A stretch of DNA of 36,490 bases from Acidobacteriota bacterium (GTDB lineage: Bacteria > Acidobacteriota > UBA4820 > DSQY01). Of this stretch, positions 1-8,872 are shown piece by piece. The stretch is taken from NCBI GenBank assembly GCA_040752915.1, contig JBFMHB010000031.1:1-36490 (forward strand), given 5' to 3'. Both the position numbers and the translations under genes were made by a program. The notes beneath the pieces were generated by a model, which was not told the origin of the DNA, ran no database searches, and saw nothing but the letters and a program-made list of their open reading frames with translations. Positions within the stretch are counted from its first letter, which is position 1; each line of letters begins with the position of its first letter.

Positions 1-567
1 CTGGCCTTCCCCTTTCGCCGTCCCGGGCCGAAGGAGGCGGGAGCGGCCCTCTGCCTCGTGGCCGGGGGGTCCCTGCTCGCCCTGTCGGCGGCCGCGTGGC
101 TCTCTAGGCTTCCTGGAGGCGGAGGGGAAGACGCGGCTCTGCGCGCGCTCCTTTCCTCCTACCCCCTTGGGGTTCAATGGATCGTGTTCGCACTGGTGCC
201 GGCCATTTGCGAAGAGTCCCTGTTTCGGGGCGCCCTGCTGGCCAGCCTGAGGGAGATTCCCGAGCTACCGGCCTGCCTCCTCTCCGGGGCCGCCTTCGCC
301 TTGTTCCACGGCTCGGTTTACCGGTTTCTGCCCGTGGCCGTTCTCGGCGCTTCCCTCGCGGCGGTGGTGGTGCGGACCGGCAATCTGGCCCTGGCGATCC
401 TGGGCCACGCAATCCACAACGGGATGGTCCTGGCGGCATTGCGCCTGGGACCGGCGGCCGGGCCCGCCATGGGGGATGGGCTCTGGGCGGGGGGGGTGGC
501 TCTCCTGGCGGGAGCGGTCCTCCTGGCGGCGGGGCTCCGCCTCACGGCGCCGCGCTCCTCAGGCTAA
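1..567 (+). CDS. CPBP (Abi/CAAX-type) intramembrane metalloprotease, 5' end outside window
   Basis: Integral-membrane protein of the CPBP family: glutamate/histidine metal-binding proteases such as Rce1 and bacterial Abi proteins. The frame is open to base 1, so the gene starts upstream; the first in-window start is a GTG at 58 with no convincing ribosome-binding site. The family motif EESLFRG (EExxxR) is followed by a second motif containing FHG and a third containing LGHAIHN, supplying the expected Glu and His ligands. Several hydrophobic helices surround these motifs. The stop (565-567) overlaps the convergent alr stop by 9 nt. The C-terminal position of the CPBP module would also fit a NatB-type ABC permease-CPBP fusion, but the missing upstream part prevents a decision. 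The substrate is unknown. Confidence 0.8.
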   Translation: MAFPFRRPGPKEAGAALCLVAGGSLLALSAAAWLSRLPGGGGEDAALRALLSSYPLGVQWIVFALVPAICEESLFRGALLASLREIPELPACLLSGAAFALFHGSVYRFLPVAVLGASLAAVVVRTGNLALAILGHAIHNGMVLAALRLGPAAGPAMGDGLWAGGVALLAGAVLLAAGLRLTAPRSSG

Positions 568-1740
568 GGGACCGCCGGAGTTCAGCAGGAACTCGGTCCA
601 TTCGCGTCCCCCCTCGGCGTAGCGGCGGGCCACCCGACAAGAAATACCGGTCATCACCTCGTAGGGGATGGTCCCGGACCACCGGGCCCAGTCCCAGGGG
701 CTCGCGTTCAAAGTCCCCTCGCTGCCCCACAGGCAGACCGGTCCTCCCTCCACGGCTCCGGGCGCCGGGTCGAGGTCCACCGCCACGAGGTCCATGGATA
801 CCCGTCCCACGATTGGGCACGCGGCGCCTTCGATGAGGACGTGGCCCACGTTTCCAAGGGCCCTCGGAAGTCCGTCCCCGTACCCAACGGGCAGGATTCC
901 CAGGCGTTTCGAGGAGGAAGTGACATAGGTGGCGCCGTATCCCACGGGTGTGCCCGGGGGGACCCGCTTGATCTGAGCGATCCGGGTGGAAAACGACAGA
1001 ACGGGTCTCAGCCCCGGGTCGGGAAGGTCCGCCGAGGGCCGGAGGCCGAAGAGCGTGAGCCCCGGACGGCACAGGGTCAGGTGGGTGTCCGGATGGGCCA
1101 GGAGGCCCGAAGAATTGGCCAGGTGAACCCAGGCCGGTTCCATGCCGGCCCGGCGGAGGGTTTCGACCATGTCCTGGAACGCGCGGACCTGGTGGGCCGT
1201 CTGATCGGACCGCGGGTCGTCGGCGCTGGCCAGGTTGGAGAAGATGCCCGCGACGGACACCCGGGGAGACCTGCGCAGAGCCCCCAGCAGGTCCGGGATC
1301 TCCTCTGGACGAAAGCCCACGCGGCCCATTCCCGAGTCCAGCTTGAGGTGGACCTCGGCGCTCCGGCCGGTGCGTTCCGCGGCCTCCTCCAGCGCCTGGA
1401 GGAACGACAGGGAATAGAGGGCGGGGGTCAGGCCATGGTCCAGGAGCAGACCCGCCTGCGTGGGAGGAACGGGACCGAGCAGAAGGATGGGAGCGACAAT
1501 CCCCCTCTCGCGAAGCTGGATCCCCTCCTCGGCCAGGGCCACGCCCAGCCAGGAAGCGCCTCCCCGCAGGGCCGCCCGCGCCACGTGGGCCGCGCCGCAG
1601 CCGTACCCGTTCGCCTTCACGACGGCCAGGAGGGGACGGCCCCCGCCGGCGGTTTTCAGTGCGGTGGCGTTGAGGGACAGCGCGTCCAGGTCCACGCGCA
1701 AGACCGTGGGGCGCAGATTGGGGGAGTCGCTTTCAGACAC
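559..1740 (-). CDS. alr: alanine racemase
   Basis: PLP-dependent racemase making D-alanine for peptidoglycan; cytoplasmic; 393 aa, close to the usual 360-390. The PLP lysine is K42 in VVKANGYG. The second catalytic base is Y268 in VGYGATY. The C-terminal domain shows PVGYGDG and GRVSMD. The start is a GTG at 1740: GGAGGG sits a few bases upstream and the start overlaps the end of dnaB by 8 nt, so the two are translationally coupled. Longer upstream frames run through dnaB and are not real. One oddity: the segment usually read as THFA or SHFA in Alr has Asn instead of His (SNLASADD). That is a single-codon difference whose effect is unknown. Identification is firm. Confidence 0.95.
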   Translation of the reverse strand: MSESDSPNLRPTVLRVDLDALSLNATALKTAGGGRPLLAVVKANGYGCGAAHVARAALRGGASWLGVALAEEGIQLRERGIVAPILLLGPVPPTQAGLLLDHGLTPALYSLSFLQALEEAAERTGRSAEVHLKLDSGMGRVGFRPEEIPDLLGALRRSPRVSVAGIFSNLASADDPRSDQTAHQVRAFQDMVETLRRAGMEPAWVHLANSSGLLAHPDTHLTLCRPGLTLFGLRPSADLPDPGLRPVLSFSTRIAQIKRVPPGTPVGYGATYVTSSSKRLGILPVGYGDGLPRALGNVGHVLIEGAACPIVGRVSMDLVAVDLDPAPGAVEGGPVCLWGSEGTLNASPWDWARWSGTIPYEVMTGISCRVARRYAEGGREWTEFLLNSGGPLA

Positions 1741-3133
1741 CCATGCCCTCCGGGGCCTCGGGGAGGTAATCCGCGAACTGGACCCTCCAGGGAAGGAAGG
1801 TGAGTTCCATGTCGTCGGTGGGGCCGTTTCGCTGCTTGGCGATGAGGAGCCTGGCCCGGTTGCGCGCGTCCTGATCCTCCTCTCGGGCGAAAACCTGCCT
1901 GTGGAGAAAGAGGACCACGTCGGCATCCTGTTCGAGGGAGCCCGAATCCCGAAGGTCGGAGAGCATGGGCTCCCGCCCTTCCCCGCGCTTCTCCACGGCC
2001 CGGGAGAGCTGGGAAAGAGCGACCACGGGGACCTTCAGGTCTTTGGCCAGGGCCTTGAGGGATCGGGAGATGAGGCTCACCTCCTGGTTCCGGTTCTCGA
2101 TCTTTCCCACGACCTTGATGAGCTGGAGGTAATCCACGATCACCAGGTCGAGGGCCTGGGAGGTCTTCAGGCGCCTCAGCTTGGCCCCCATTTCAAGAAT
2201 GGTCTGGGCGGAGGAGTCGTCAATGTAGATGGGGAGGGCGGCGATCTCCTCCATTTTCATCCCGGCCTCGGCGAGCCGAGCCTTGTTCAGTTTTCCCGTC
2301 CGGATCATCTGGAAATCGAGGCCGCTGGCCATGGAGAGGAGGCGGAAGAAAATCTGCTCGGCGCTCATTTCGAGGCTGAAGAAGGCCACCGACTTGCCGC
2401 TCCTGGCGACGTTGTAGGCAATGGAGAGGGCGAGGGCGGTCTTGCCGACGGAGGGCCTGGCCGCGAGGATGATGAAATCCGAGGGCTGGAAGCCGGCCGT
2501 CAGTTCGTCGAGTTTCTGGAAATGAGTGGCCACGCCCGTTACGTGCTCCCCCCGCTTGGAGAGGGCGTCGAGCTTGATGGCCGCCTCCCCGGCCAGGGTT
2601 CGGAGCGGCAGCAGCGTCGACCGGATGGTCCGGTCGCCGAGCTCCAGGATGCGCTGTTCGGCCTGGGCCAACACCTCCTGCGGCTCCTGGGGCGACGAGT
2701 AGGCCTCGGCGATGATTCCGCTGGCCCGTTCGATGAGCTGGCGGAGGAGGGAGCGGCCGCGAATGATCTGGGCGTAGTGGGAGAGGGTGGTGAGCCGTGG
2801 AATGCCCGAGACGAGATCCGCCACGTATTCGGCCCCGCCCACGGCCTCCAGCCACCCCTTGTGATGTAACCATTCGGTGACGGTGACGAGGTCGATGGGG
2901 CGGTTGGCCTCCCGAAGCTGTTCGAAGGTCGTGTAAATCTTCCGGTGGGAAGGGAGGGCGAAGTCCTCCGAAGACACCTGCTCGTGGACCTCGTCGAAGA
3001 GCGAATCGGTCAGGAGGACGGCTCCGAGAAGGGCCCTCTCGGCTTCCAGGTTGAACGGAAGATCCTGGTCCTTCAGGAGGTCCGAGACGCGGCGGACGGC
3101 CCCCGCGCTCCTACCGGCGGCGGGATCGGCCAT
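1733..3133 (-). CDS. dnaB: replicative DNA helicase DnaB
   Basis: Hexameric 5'-3' helicase that unwinds DNA at the replication fork and interacts with primase; 466 aa, the usual length. The N-terminal DnaB domain begins PFNLEAERALLG (about residue 26). The RecA-like C-terminal domain has Walker A AARPSVGKT (K231), SLEMSAEQ, Walker B VIVDYLQL (D334) and the late motif GSLEQDADVVLFLHR. No intein or insertion is visible. The ATG at 3133 was chosen because AAAGGAG lies about 7 bases upstream; an in-frame ATG at 3166 and a longer frame to 3223 lack such a site. It is followed directly by the overlapping alr and is divergent from the pilus operon. Confidence 0.96.
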   Translation of the reverse strand: MADPAAGRSAGAVRRVSDLLKDQDLPFNLEAERALLGAVLLTDSLFDEVHEQVSSEDFALPSHRKIYTTFEQLREANRPIDLVTVTEWLHHKGWLEAVGGAEYVADLVSGIPRLTTLSHYAQIIRGRSLLRQLIERASGIIAEAYSSPQEPQEVLAQAEQRILELGDRTIRSTLLPLRTLAGEAAIKLDALSKRGEHVTGVATHFQKLDELTAGFQPSDFIILAARPSVGKTALALSIAYNVARSGKSVAFFSLEMSAEQIFFRLLSMASGLDFQMIRTGKLNKARLAEAGMKMEEIAALPIYIDDSSAQTILEMGAKLRRLKTSQALDLVIVDYLQLIKVVGKIENRNQEVSLISRSLKALAKDLKVPVVALSQLSRAVEKRGEGREPMLSDLRDSGSLEQDADVVLFLHRQVFAREEDQDARNRARLLIAKQRNGPTDDMELTFLPWRVQFADYLPEAPEGMGV

Positions 3134-3253
3134 GGGGGGCTCCTTTCTGGAGTCCACGGGGTCCATTCTCCGTGGCGCCTTACACCGTACCACCCAGGGG
3201 GGTGGGCTGACAAGAACCCGCATCCGCCCGGTGGAGCCGGGAAAGGACGCGCA

Positions 3254-3283
3254 ACCATAGGAAAATCAGTCGGATAGGGCCAA
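3254..3283 (-). promoter_or_regulatory. possible dnaB promoter
   Basis: On the minus strand, TTGGCC (3278-3283) and TATGGT (3254-3259) are separated by 18 bp and lie about 120 bp upstream of the dnaB start. The match to sigma-70 consensus is moderate (4 of 6 at -10). It is listed because nothing better is seen on that strand between dnaB and pilM. Confidence 0.3.
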
Positions 3284-3411
3284 GGGCGCGGGGACGGAAG
3301 GCGGTTCGGCCCGGGAGGGTTCGTCCGCGCGGGCGGCTCTCCCCATCTTGCGCCCCGGCGGCGGGGAGTCCTACAATTTGCCCAACGGGGAAGGGCAGGG
3401 CCATTCTGTAC

Positions 3412-3440
3412 TTGACTTTCGGTTCTTCGTTCGATATGTT
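3412..3440 (+). promoter_or_regulatory. sigma-70-type promoter of the pilus operon
   Basis: TTGACT (3412-3417) and TATGTT (3435-3440) are separated by exactly 17 bp in a locally A/T-rich patch. This predicts transcription from about 3447 and a leader of about 50 nt before pilM. The 362-bp divergent region 3134-3495 otherwise holds only a weak candidate for dnaB. No GEMM-type riboswitch core is visible in the leader, which is too short for one. Confidence 0.7.
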
Positions 3441-3495
3441 AAACAAGAGCATTAAGTTTGGGGGTCTTTAGGCGCTTTCAAAAGGGGAAACGAAG

Positions 3496-4554
3496 GTGTT
3501 CTTTGGAAAGAGCAAAAACCTGTTGGGCCTGGATATCGGTTCCTCCGCCGTGAAGATGGTGGAACTCAAGGATCTGGGCAAGGGCAAAGGCTACCAATTG
3601 AAGGCCTTCGGCATCGAACAGCTACCCGCGGAAGCCATCGTCGGCGGCACGATCATGGATTCCGGTGCCGTGATCGACGCCATCAGCCGCCTGGTGCGCG
3701 ACCGAGGGGTAAAGAACTTCAACGTGGCCACCTCGGTGGACGGCAACTCGGTCATCGTGAAACGCATCTCCATGATGGCGATGAGCGAGGCCGAGCTCAA
3801 CGAGGCCATTCAGTGGGAAGCCGGACAGTACATCCCCTTCGACATCGAGGAGGTGAAGATCGATCACCAGGTCCTCGAGACGGACCCCGCCACGGGAAAC
3901 CTGAGCGTGCTGCTCGTGGCCGTGAAGCGGGACCTCATCGCCGAGTACACCTCCATCCTCGGCCAGGCGGGCCTCAACGCCACCGTCCTCGACCTGGACG
4001 TCTTCAGCATGCAGAACGCCTTCGAGATCAACTACCCCATCCATGGAGGAGAAGTCGCCGCCCTCGTGAACATCGGCGCGAGCACGACCAACATCTGCGT
4101 CCTGAAGGGAGACACCCCCTTGTTCTGGAGGGACATCCAGGCGGGAGGCAACAACTACACGGACACCCTCCAGCGTGAGCTCAACCTCACCTTCAACCAG
4201 GCCGAAGCCCTCAAGAAGGGCGAGACCGTTCAGGGGGTGCGGCCGGAGCAGGCGGCGCCCATCCTCAACGCCATGACCGAGGAGTTCGGAGCGGACTTGA
4301 AGAAGTCCCTCGACTTCTTCAAGGTGACGACGGGGGAGGGCACCATCCACAAGATCGTACTCGCGGGCGGCGGGAGCCAGGTCACCAACCTGGACCGCTA
4401 CCTGAGTCAGTTTTTCGGCGTGCCCGTGGAGGTCATGAACCCCTTCCAGAACGTGACGGTCGACGAGCGGGAGTTCCCCATGGACACCCTGACTCGCCTG
4501 GCCCCGCACTTCGGCGTGGCGGTGGGGCTGGCCTTGCGCAAGATGGGGGATTAG
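3496..4554 (+). CDS. pilM: type IV pilus assembly protein PilM
   Basis: Cytoplasmic actin-like (FtsA-fold) ATP-binding protein of the pilus alignment subcomplex. It binds the N-terminal tail of PilN and connects the motor to the periplasmic PilN/O/P complex. 352 aa, the normal length. It opens FFGKSKNLLGLDIGSSAVKMVEL, the phosphate-1 motif of the family, and ends with the adenosine motif LAGGGSQVTNLDRYL and DTLTRLAPHFGVAVGLALRKMG. The start is a GTG at 3496, preceded by AAAGGGG at 3481-3487. It is the first gene of a nine-gene plus-strand unit; pilN begins on the base after its stop codon. Confidence 0.95.
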   Translation: MFFGKSKNLLGLDIGSSAVKMVELKDLGKGKGYQLKAFGIEQLPAEAIVGGTIMDSGAVIDAISRLVRDRGVKNFNVATSVDGNSVIVKRISMMAMSEAELNEAIQWEAGQYIPFDIEEVKIDHQVLETDPATGNLSVLLVAVKRDLIAEYTSILGQAGLNATVLDLDVFSMQNAFEINYPIHGGEVAALVNIGASTTNICVLKGDTPLFWRDIQAGGNNYTDTLQRELNLTFNQAEALKKGETVQGVRPEQAAPILNAMTEEFGADLKKSLDFFKVTTGEGTIHKIVLAGGGSQVTNLDRYLSQFFGVPVEVMNPFQNVTVDEREFPMDTLTRLAPHFGVAVGLALRKMGD

Positions 4555-5229
4555 ATGATCCGAATCAATCTGCTCAGGGAAGGGCGGGGCACGAAACGGG
4601 GAGGGCCGGGCGGGCCGCCGATGGTGGCCGTGGCGGGCCCCACCGAAGAGGCGCCGCCTTGGGGAATCTACGTTGCCCTCCTCCTGGCCACGGTGGTGGC
4701 CACCGGCGGGTACGGGGCCTGGCTCCTCATGCAGAACCACAGTCTCGCCGTGGAAATCGAAAGGCAGAAGGTGGAGCTGAAGAAGTACGAGGGGGCCCGA
4801 GAAAAAGTCGCCGAGCTGGAAAAGAAAAAGACCGAGTACGCCGCCAAGGTGGATCAGATCAAAGAGCTCAAGGACCAGCAGAGCATCCCCGTGAAGCTCA
4901 TGAACCGCCTCGTGGAGGTGCTCCCCGAGGGCGCCTGGTACAACGCCGTCAAGCAGAACAACCAGACCATCGAGCTGACGGGCGCCGCCAAGAGCATCAA
5001 GACCATCTCGACGCTCTACGACAACCTCGTGGCCATCTCTGAATTCGCCAACGTCCAGCTGGGAGAGGTGCAACAGCAGTCGGGCGCCGAGGAGACGTAC
5101 AGTTATAAGTTGAGCATGAATTACCATCCGGGCGGCTTCAAGCCGAAGGTCGAGGAGGCGAAGCCTCAGGCGACCTCCGCGAGGGCCCGGTCCAAGCCCG
5201 CGTCGGACGACTCCGGCGGGATGGAATAG
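4555..5229 (+). CDS. pilN: type IV pilus assembly protein PilN
   Basis: Bitopic inner-membrane protein of the alignment complex; its cytoplasmic tail docks on PilM and its periplasmic part pairs with PilO. 224 aa. The conserved start MIRINLL is followed by an unusual Gly/Pro-rich stretch (about residues 13-36). A single transmembrane helix follows (about 37-59), then a Lys/Glu-rich coiled coil (about 62-110) and a small ferredoxin-like periplasmic fold. Its ATG immediately follows the pilM stop codon with no spacer. The C-terminal tail past about residue 195 is low-complexity. Function is assigned from the N-terminal motif, topology and gene order. Confidence 0.9.
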   Translation: MIRINLLREGRGTKRGGPGGPPMVAVAGPTEEAPPWGIYVALLLATVVATGGYGAWLLMQNHSLAVEIERQKVELKKYEGAREKVAELEKKKTEYAAKVDQIKELKDQQSIPVKLMNRLVEVLPEGAWYNAVKQNNQTIELTGAAKSIKTISTLYDNLVAISEFANVQLGEVQQQSGAEETYSYKLSMNYHPGGFKPKVEEAKPQATSARARSKPASDDSGGME

Positions 5230-5241
5230 GAGGAGGCGCCC

Positions 5242-5820
5242 ATGGACCGCTTCGCGAAGCTCCCCAAATGGGCCCAGTTGGTGGTCACCCTCCTTTTCTG
5301 CGGGCTCATCTTCCCCGCGACCTGGTTCGTGTTTCTGGCGGACCAGAGAACCACCTTGCAGAGCCGGCGCCAACAGCGCGACGAACTGGAGGGCCAGATC
5401 CAGCAGGGCAAGGAGGCCATGCGTCGCGTGGATGAGCTGAACCGGCAGATCGACCTCATCCGACGCGACCTCGAGGTCCTCAAGTCCATCATCCCGTTGG
5501 ATCCCGAAACCGGAAAGCTCCTGCGCGTCTTTCAGAGCTACGCGCGGGATCAGAACCTGAATATCCTGCGGATCAACCCGACCCCCGTGGCGAAGAGGGA
5601 GCTTTACTCCGAGCAGGCCTACGGGATCGAGGTGGGGGGCGGCTACCACGATCTCGCCCTTTTCTTCGACAAGGTCGCCCACATGCGGCGCATCGTGAAC
5701 ATCACCAACCTGGACATGGCCTCGTCCACGCGCAAGGGGGCGACCATCACGGCCAAGTTCAACTCCGTCGTCTACATGCAGAACCCCGAGGCTTTCCAGG
5801 GGCTGGAGAACAAGCCATGA
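5242..5820 (+). CDS. pilO: type IV pilus assembly protein PilO
   Basis: Inner-membrane partner of PilN; the heterodimer scaffolds PilP and links the cytoplasmic motor to the secretin. 192 aa. The topology is short N-terminus, one transmembrane helix (about residues 11-33), coiled coil (about 38-85) and periplasmic alpha/beta domain. Characteristic PilO features are the segment LKSIIPLDPETGKLLRVFQ and the later GGYHDLALFFDKVAHMRRIVNITNL, which matches the family's fold-defining stretch. GGAGGAG overlapping the end of pilN supports the ATG at 5242. The stop overlaps the pilP start by 4 nt. Confidence 0.93.
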   Translation: MDRFAKLPKWAQLVVTLLFCGLIFPATWFVFLADQRTTLQSRRQQRDELEGQIQQGKEAMRRVDELNRQIDLIRRDLEVLKSIIPLDPETGKLLRVFQSYARDQNLNILRINPTPVAKRELYSEQAYGIEVGGGYHDLALFFDKVAHMRRIVNITNLDMASSTRKGATITAKFNSVVYMQNPEAFQGLENKP

Positions 5821-6404
5821 GACCAGGCACGATCTTCCTCGGCGTGTCGGCCCTGGCGCTGCTGGCCTCGGCCTCCGCGCTCGCCCAGAACCCGGTCAAG
5901 ACCCTCCAGAGGGTGGACTCGACCCTCGCGCCGGCGACGGCGTCTCCCGCGCCGGCCGAACCGGTCCCCCCTCCCCCGGAGGCTTCCCCTTCGGGAGGCC
6001 CGGTGGTCGTCCCCGAGGACAACATGCTCCTGGAGGGCGAGACCCTGTACAAACACAGGTCCGAGCGCGATCCCTTCACGCCCCTCGTTCGCGGCGCGGC
6101 GGGCGCGGCGGGCGACGTGAAGGTGAAGTTCGGGTCCACGGGGCTGGCCCGATTCACGGTGGAATCCTGCGCCCTGGAGGCCATCATCGGCAGCAGCAAG
6201 TCCGTCGTGGCCTGGTTCCAGGGCCCCGACGGCAAGCCCTACAAGGCCGTGGCGGGTGAGCGCTTCGCAGACGGAATCGTCCTCGACGTGAGCTTCACGA
6301 ACGGGGAGGTGACGATCCAGCAGGAGCTGAACGATCCCACCGCCATCAAGCCTTTCCGCAACCTGGTTCTCAAGATCCGGAGCCAAGAAGGGGAGGGACA
6401 ATGA
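5817..6404 (+). CDS. pilP: type IV pilus assembly protein PilP (no lipobox)
   Basis: Periplasmic protein expected to bridge the PilN/PilO dimer and the N0 domain of the PilQ secretin. 195 aa. An N-terminal hydrophobic stretch ends ASALAQ, a plausible signal peptidase I site. A Pro-rich linker follows, with PPPP at residues 51-54. The C-terminal half is a small beta domain starting at YKHRSERDPFTPLV, the usual entry motif of PilP (RDPF). PilP of model species is a lipoprotein, but no Cys follows the signal sequence here, so anchoring would have to be through an uncleaved helix or the partners. It overlaps pilO and pilQ by 4 nt on each side. Confidence 0.87.
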   Translation: MRPGTIFLGVSALALLASASALAQNPVKTLQRVDSTLAPATASPAPAEPVPPPPEASPSGGPVVVPEDNMLLEGETLYKHRSERDPFTPLVRGAAGAAGDVKVKFGSTGLARFTVESCALEAIIGSSKSVVAWFQGPDGKPYKAVAGERFADGIVLDVSFTNGEVTIQQELNDPTAIKPFRNLVLKIRSQEGEGQ

Positions 6405-8866
6405 ACAAGCGCATGGCCCTTATGACGGCGGTTCTCGGTCTCCTCGCCGGGATGGCCGTTCTGGCGGCGGACACGGCGTCCACCGAGCTGAACGTCCTCA
6501 GCGACCTCTTCAGCCAGTCCCAGGACGGCCAAGTCGTGGTGGGCGTGGTGGGGACCTACCCCATCATCGACTACACCTACTACGACTACGATCCCGAGAC
6601 CTTCGTGGTGGACATGGCGGACGTGGACATCTCGCGGCTGCCCAAGACGCTCAACGTGCAGTCCGGGGGCGTGGGTCTCGTCAAAGTGGAATCCATCAGC
6701 CAGGGCAAGGGCAGGGCCCTCGCCAAGCTGGAAATCCACAAGGCCTACCTCTCCAAGTGCCTGGTCTTCACCGAGGGAACCAAGCTCATGGTGAAGGTCG
6801 TGGGCGCGGATCAGGCCCCTCCGGCTCCGCCGGCCCCGTCCGCCGCGTCCGAATCCGCCTCCGCCGCGAGCCCGGCCTCCGCCCCCCCGGCGCCTCCTCC
6901 GGCGCCTCCGGCCGAACCGGTCCGCGAGGGCACGCGCCTCATGGGTGTGCGGGTTGCCCAGGACGGCTCGTCCGTGGGCATCGAGTCGGACGGAACAGCC
7001 AAGTTCAAGTACTTCACCATGGGCGGACCGGACCGGATCGTGGTGGATCTTTATGGGATCCAGCGGGGCAAGGTTCCGGGGCAGATCCCCGGGGCAGGGG
7101 ACATCGAGAAGGTGCGGGTGGCCCTCCTTCAGGCGAGTCCTCTGGTGACCCGGGTGGTCCTGGACATGAAGAAGCCGCTCAAGCCCGTGGCGGTCAGCGC
7201 GGATGGACCGGTGGTGCGGGTGGTCCTGGACGAAATGGCCCTCGATGCCGCCCCCGAAGCGGCCGCCGCCCCGCCGAAGGCCGAGGCGCCTCCCGCGTCT
7301 GAACCGGCCGCCCAGCCGGTTTCCTCCGAGACGGCACCGGCGGAACCGGTCTCCGCCTCCCCGCCGCCTGTCGCGGAGATGGCCCAGGCTCCCACCGAAC
7401 CGGCCGCGGAGACCCTCGACGACGTCAAAGTGGATCTCTCCCCCATCAGCCCCGGCTCCAGCCGGGAGTTCAAGGGATACGAGGACCTGTTCGTGGCGGA
7501 GGACGCCACGGCCTCGCCCGCCGAGGGCAAGACCCTCGTAGCCGGAGGCGTCCCCCTCTCCTTCAAGGAGAAGACCATCTCCGGCGGAGGTATGAAGTAT
7601 TCCGGCGAGCCCATCTCCATGAGCCTCAAGGACGCGGACGTGAAGGACGTGATGCGCGTCTTCCACGACATCTCCAAACTCAACTTCGTCGTCCACCCCT
7701 CGGTTCAGGGCAAGGTCACGGTGGACCTCGAGAACGTCCCTTGGGACCAGGCCATGGACATCGTCCTGAAAAACAACGGCCTGGACTACGTGTACGAGAA
7801 CAACGTGATCTGGGTGGCCCCGGCCTCCGAGATTGCCCGGAAGTTCGCCGAGCAGCAGCGGATGCAGAAAGAGAAGCTGCTGGCGGAGGACCCCATCACC
7901 TTCACCAAGAGGCTGTCCTACGCAAAGGCCCAGCGCATGGAGGGCATCGCCCAGCGTTTCCTGAGCGAGCGGGGCTCCATCATCATCGACGAGCGGACGA
8001 ACACCCTGATCATCCAGGAAGTTCCCTCCAAGAAGGCGGGCCTGGTCAAGCTGATCGACTCCCTGGACACGGCCACGCCGCAGGTCCTCATCGAGGCCCG
8101 GATCGTCGAATCGAACGTCACCTGGACCCAGAGTTTCGGAATCACCTGGAGCGGCAACTGGTACACGGGGATGGACGCCTCGGGCAACACGGTCACAACG
8201 CGGGGCGGCACCACCGGTTCCGCTTCCTCCAACATCTACTCCCTGCACAACTTCAAGAACCAGTCCGGATGGCCCAACTTCGGCACGGGCGACTTCGCCG
8301 TGACCCTCCCCCCCACGGCGTCCAACGGCTTCATCGACCTCGTTCTGGGGAACATCACCGGGTCGTTCTTCCTGGACGTCCGGCTCGCCGCCCTCGAGAA
8401 CACGGGGCGCGCGCGTGTTTTGTCCGCCCCCCGCGTGGTCACTCAGGACAACGAGAAGGCCACCATCGAGTCCGGCCGACAGATCCCCATCCGGGTGGCC
8501 ACCACCGACAAGATCTCGGTCATTTTCGTCAATGCGACCCTCAAGCTGGACGTGACGCCCCAGATCAGCGCCGACGGGAACGTGAATATGACCGTGGACA
8601 TCACCAATGACTCGGTGGACTTCGCCAACGCCGAACCGGGCAACCCGCCCCCGATCATCAAGAAGGAGGCCAAGACCGTGCTGAAGGTGCGCGACGGTCA
8701 GACGGCGGTCATCGGCGGCGTGTTCGTGACCAACGAGGGCATCTCCCAGAACGGCCTTCCCTTCCTCTCCAAGATCCCGGTCCTGGGCTGGCTGTTCAAG
8801 AACCGCACGAAGACCCGGACGAACGACGAACTCCTGATCTTCCTCACGCCCAAGATCGTCAGGTAG
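6401..8866 (+). CDS. pilQ: type IV pilus secretin PilQ
   Basis: Outer-membrane channel through which the pilus passes. 821 aa, long because of linkers. The order is: signal peptide (1-22); AMIN domain 1 (about 28-135), which binds peptidoglycan in this family; Pro/Ala linker with PPP at 165-167; AMIN domain 2 (about 178-278); second Pro/Ala linker with PPP at 321-323; STN/N0 domain (about 399-478); NolW/N1 domain (about 500-565). The secretin beta-barrel domain follows (about 640-820), with ENTGRARVLSAPRV, GRQIPIRV, VRDGQTAVIGG and the end motif SKIPVLGWLFK, NDELLIFLTPKIV. The start overlaps the pilP stop (ATGA). Confidence 0.96.
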   Translation: MNKRMALMTAVLGLLAGMAVLAADTASTELNVLSDLFSQSQDGQVVVGVVGTYPIIDYTYYDYDPETFVVDMADVDISRLPKTLNVQSGGVGLVKVESISQGKGRALAKLEIHKAYLSKCLVFTEGTKLMVKVVGADQAPPAPPAPSAASESASAASPASAPPAPPPAPPAEPVREGTRLMGVRVAQDGSSVGIESDGTAKFKYFTMGGPDRIVVDLYGIQRGKVPGQIPGAGDIEKVRVALLQASPLVTRVVLDMKKPLKPVAVSADGPVVRVVLDEMALDAAPEAAAAPPKAEAPPASEPAAQPVSSETAPAEPVSASPPPVAEMAQAPTEPAAETLDDVKVDLSPISPGSSREFKGYEDLFVAEDATASPAEGKTLVAGGVPLSFKEKTISGGGMKYSGEPISMSLKDADVKDVMRVFHDISKLNFVVHPSVQGKVTVDLENVPWDQAMDIVLKNNGLDYVYENNVIWVAPASEIARKFAEQQRMQKEKLLAEDPITFTKRLSYAKAQRMEGIAQRFLSERGSIIIDERTNTLIIQEVPSKKAGLVKLIDSLDTATPQVLIEARIVESNVTWTQSFGITWSGNWYTGMDASGNTVTTRGGTTGSASSNIYSLHNFKNQSGWPNFGTGDFAVTLPPTASNGFIDLVLGNITGSFFLDVRLAALENTGRARVLSAPRVVTQDNEKATIESGRQIPIRVATTDKISVIFVNATLKLDVTPQISADGNVNMTVDITNDSVDFANAEPGNPPPIIKKEAKTVLKVRDGQTAVIGGVFVTNEGISQNGLPFLSKIPVLGWLFKNRTKTRTNDELLIFLTPKIVR

Positions 8867-8872
8867 GAGCGC

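Noticed and set aside
3441-3495. GEMM-type (cyclic dinucleotide) riboswitch in the pilM leader
   Set aside because: Looked for because of the Hypr-like GGDEF gene. The leader after the promoter is only about 50 nt and lacks the conserved riboswitch core segments.
3622-5682. Antisense frame of 686 codons opposite pilM-pilO
   Set aside because: Same cause: G+C-rich third positions on the sense strand; no signal, start context or recognisable domain.
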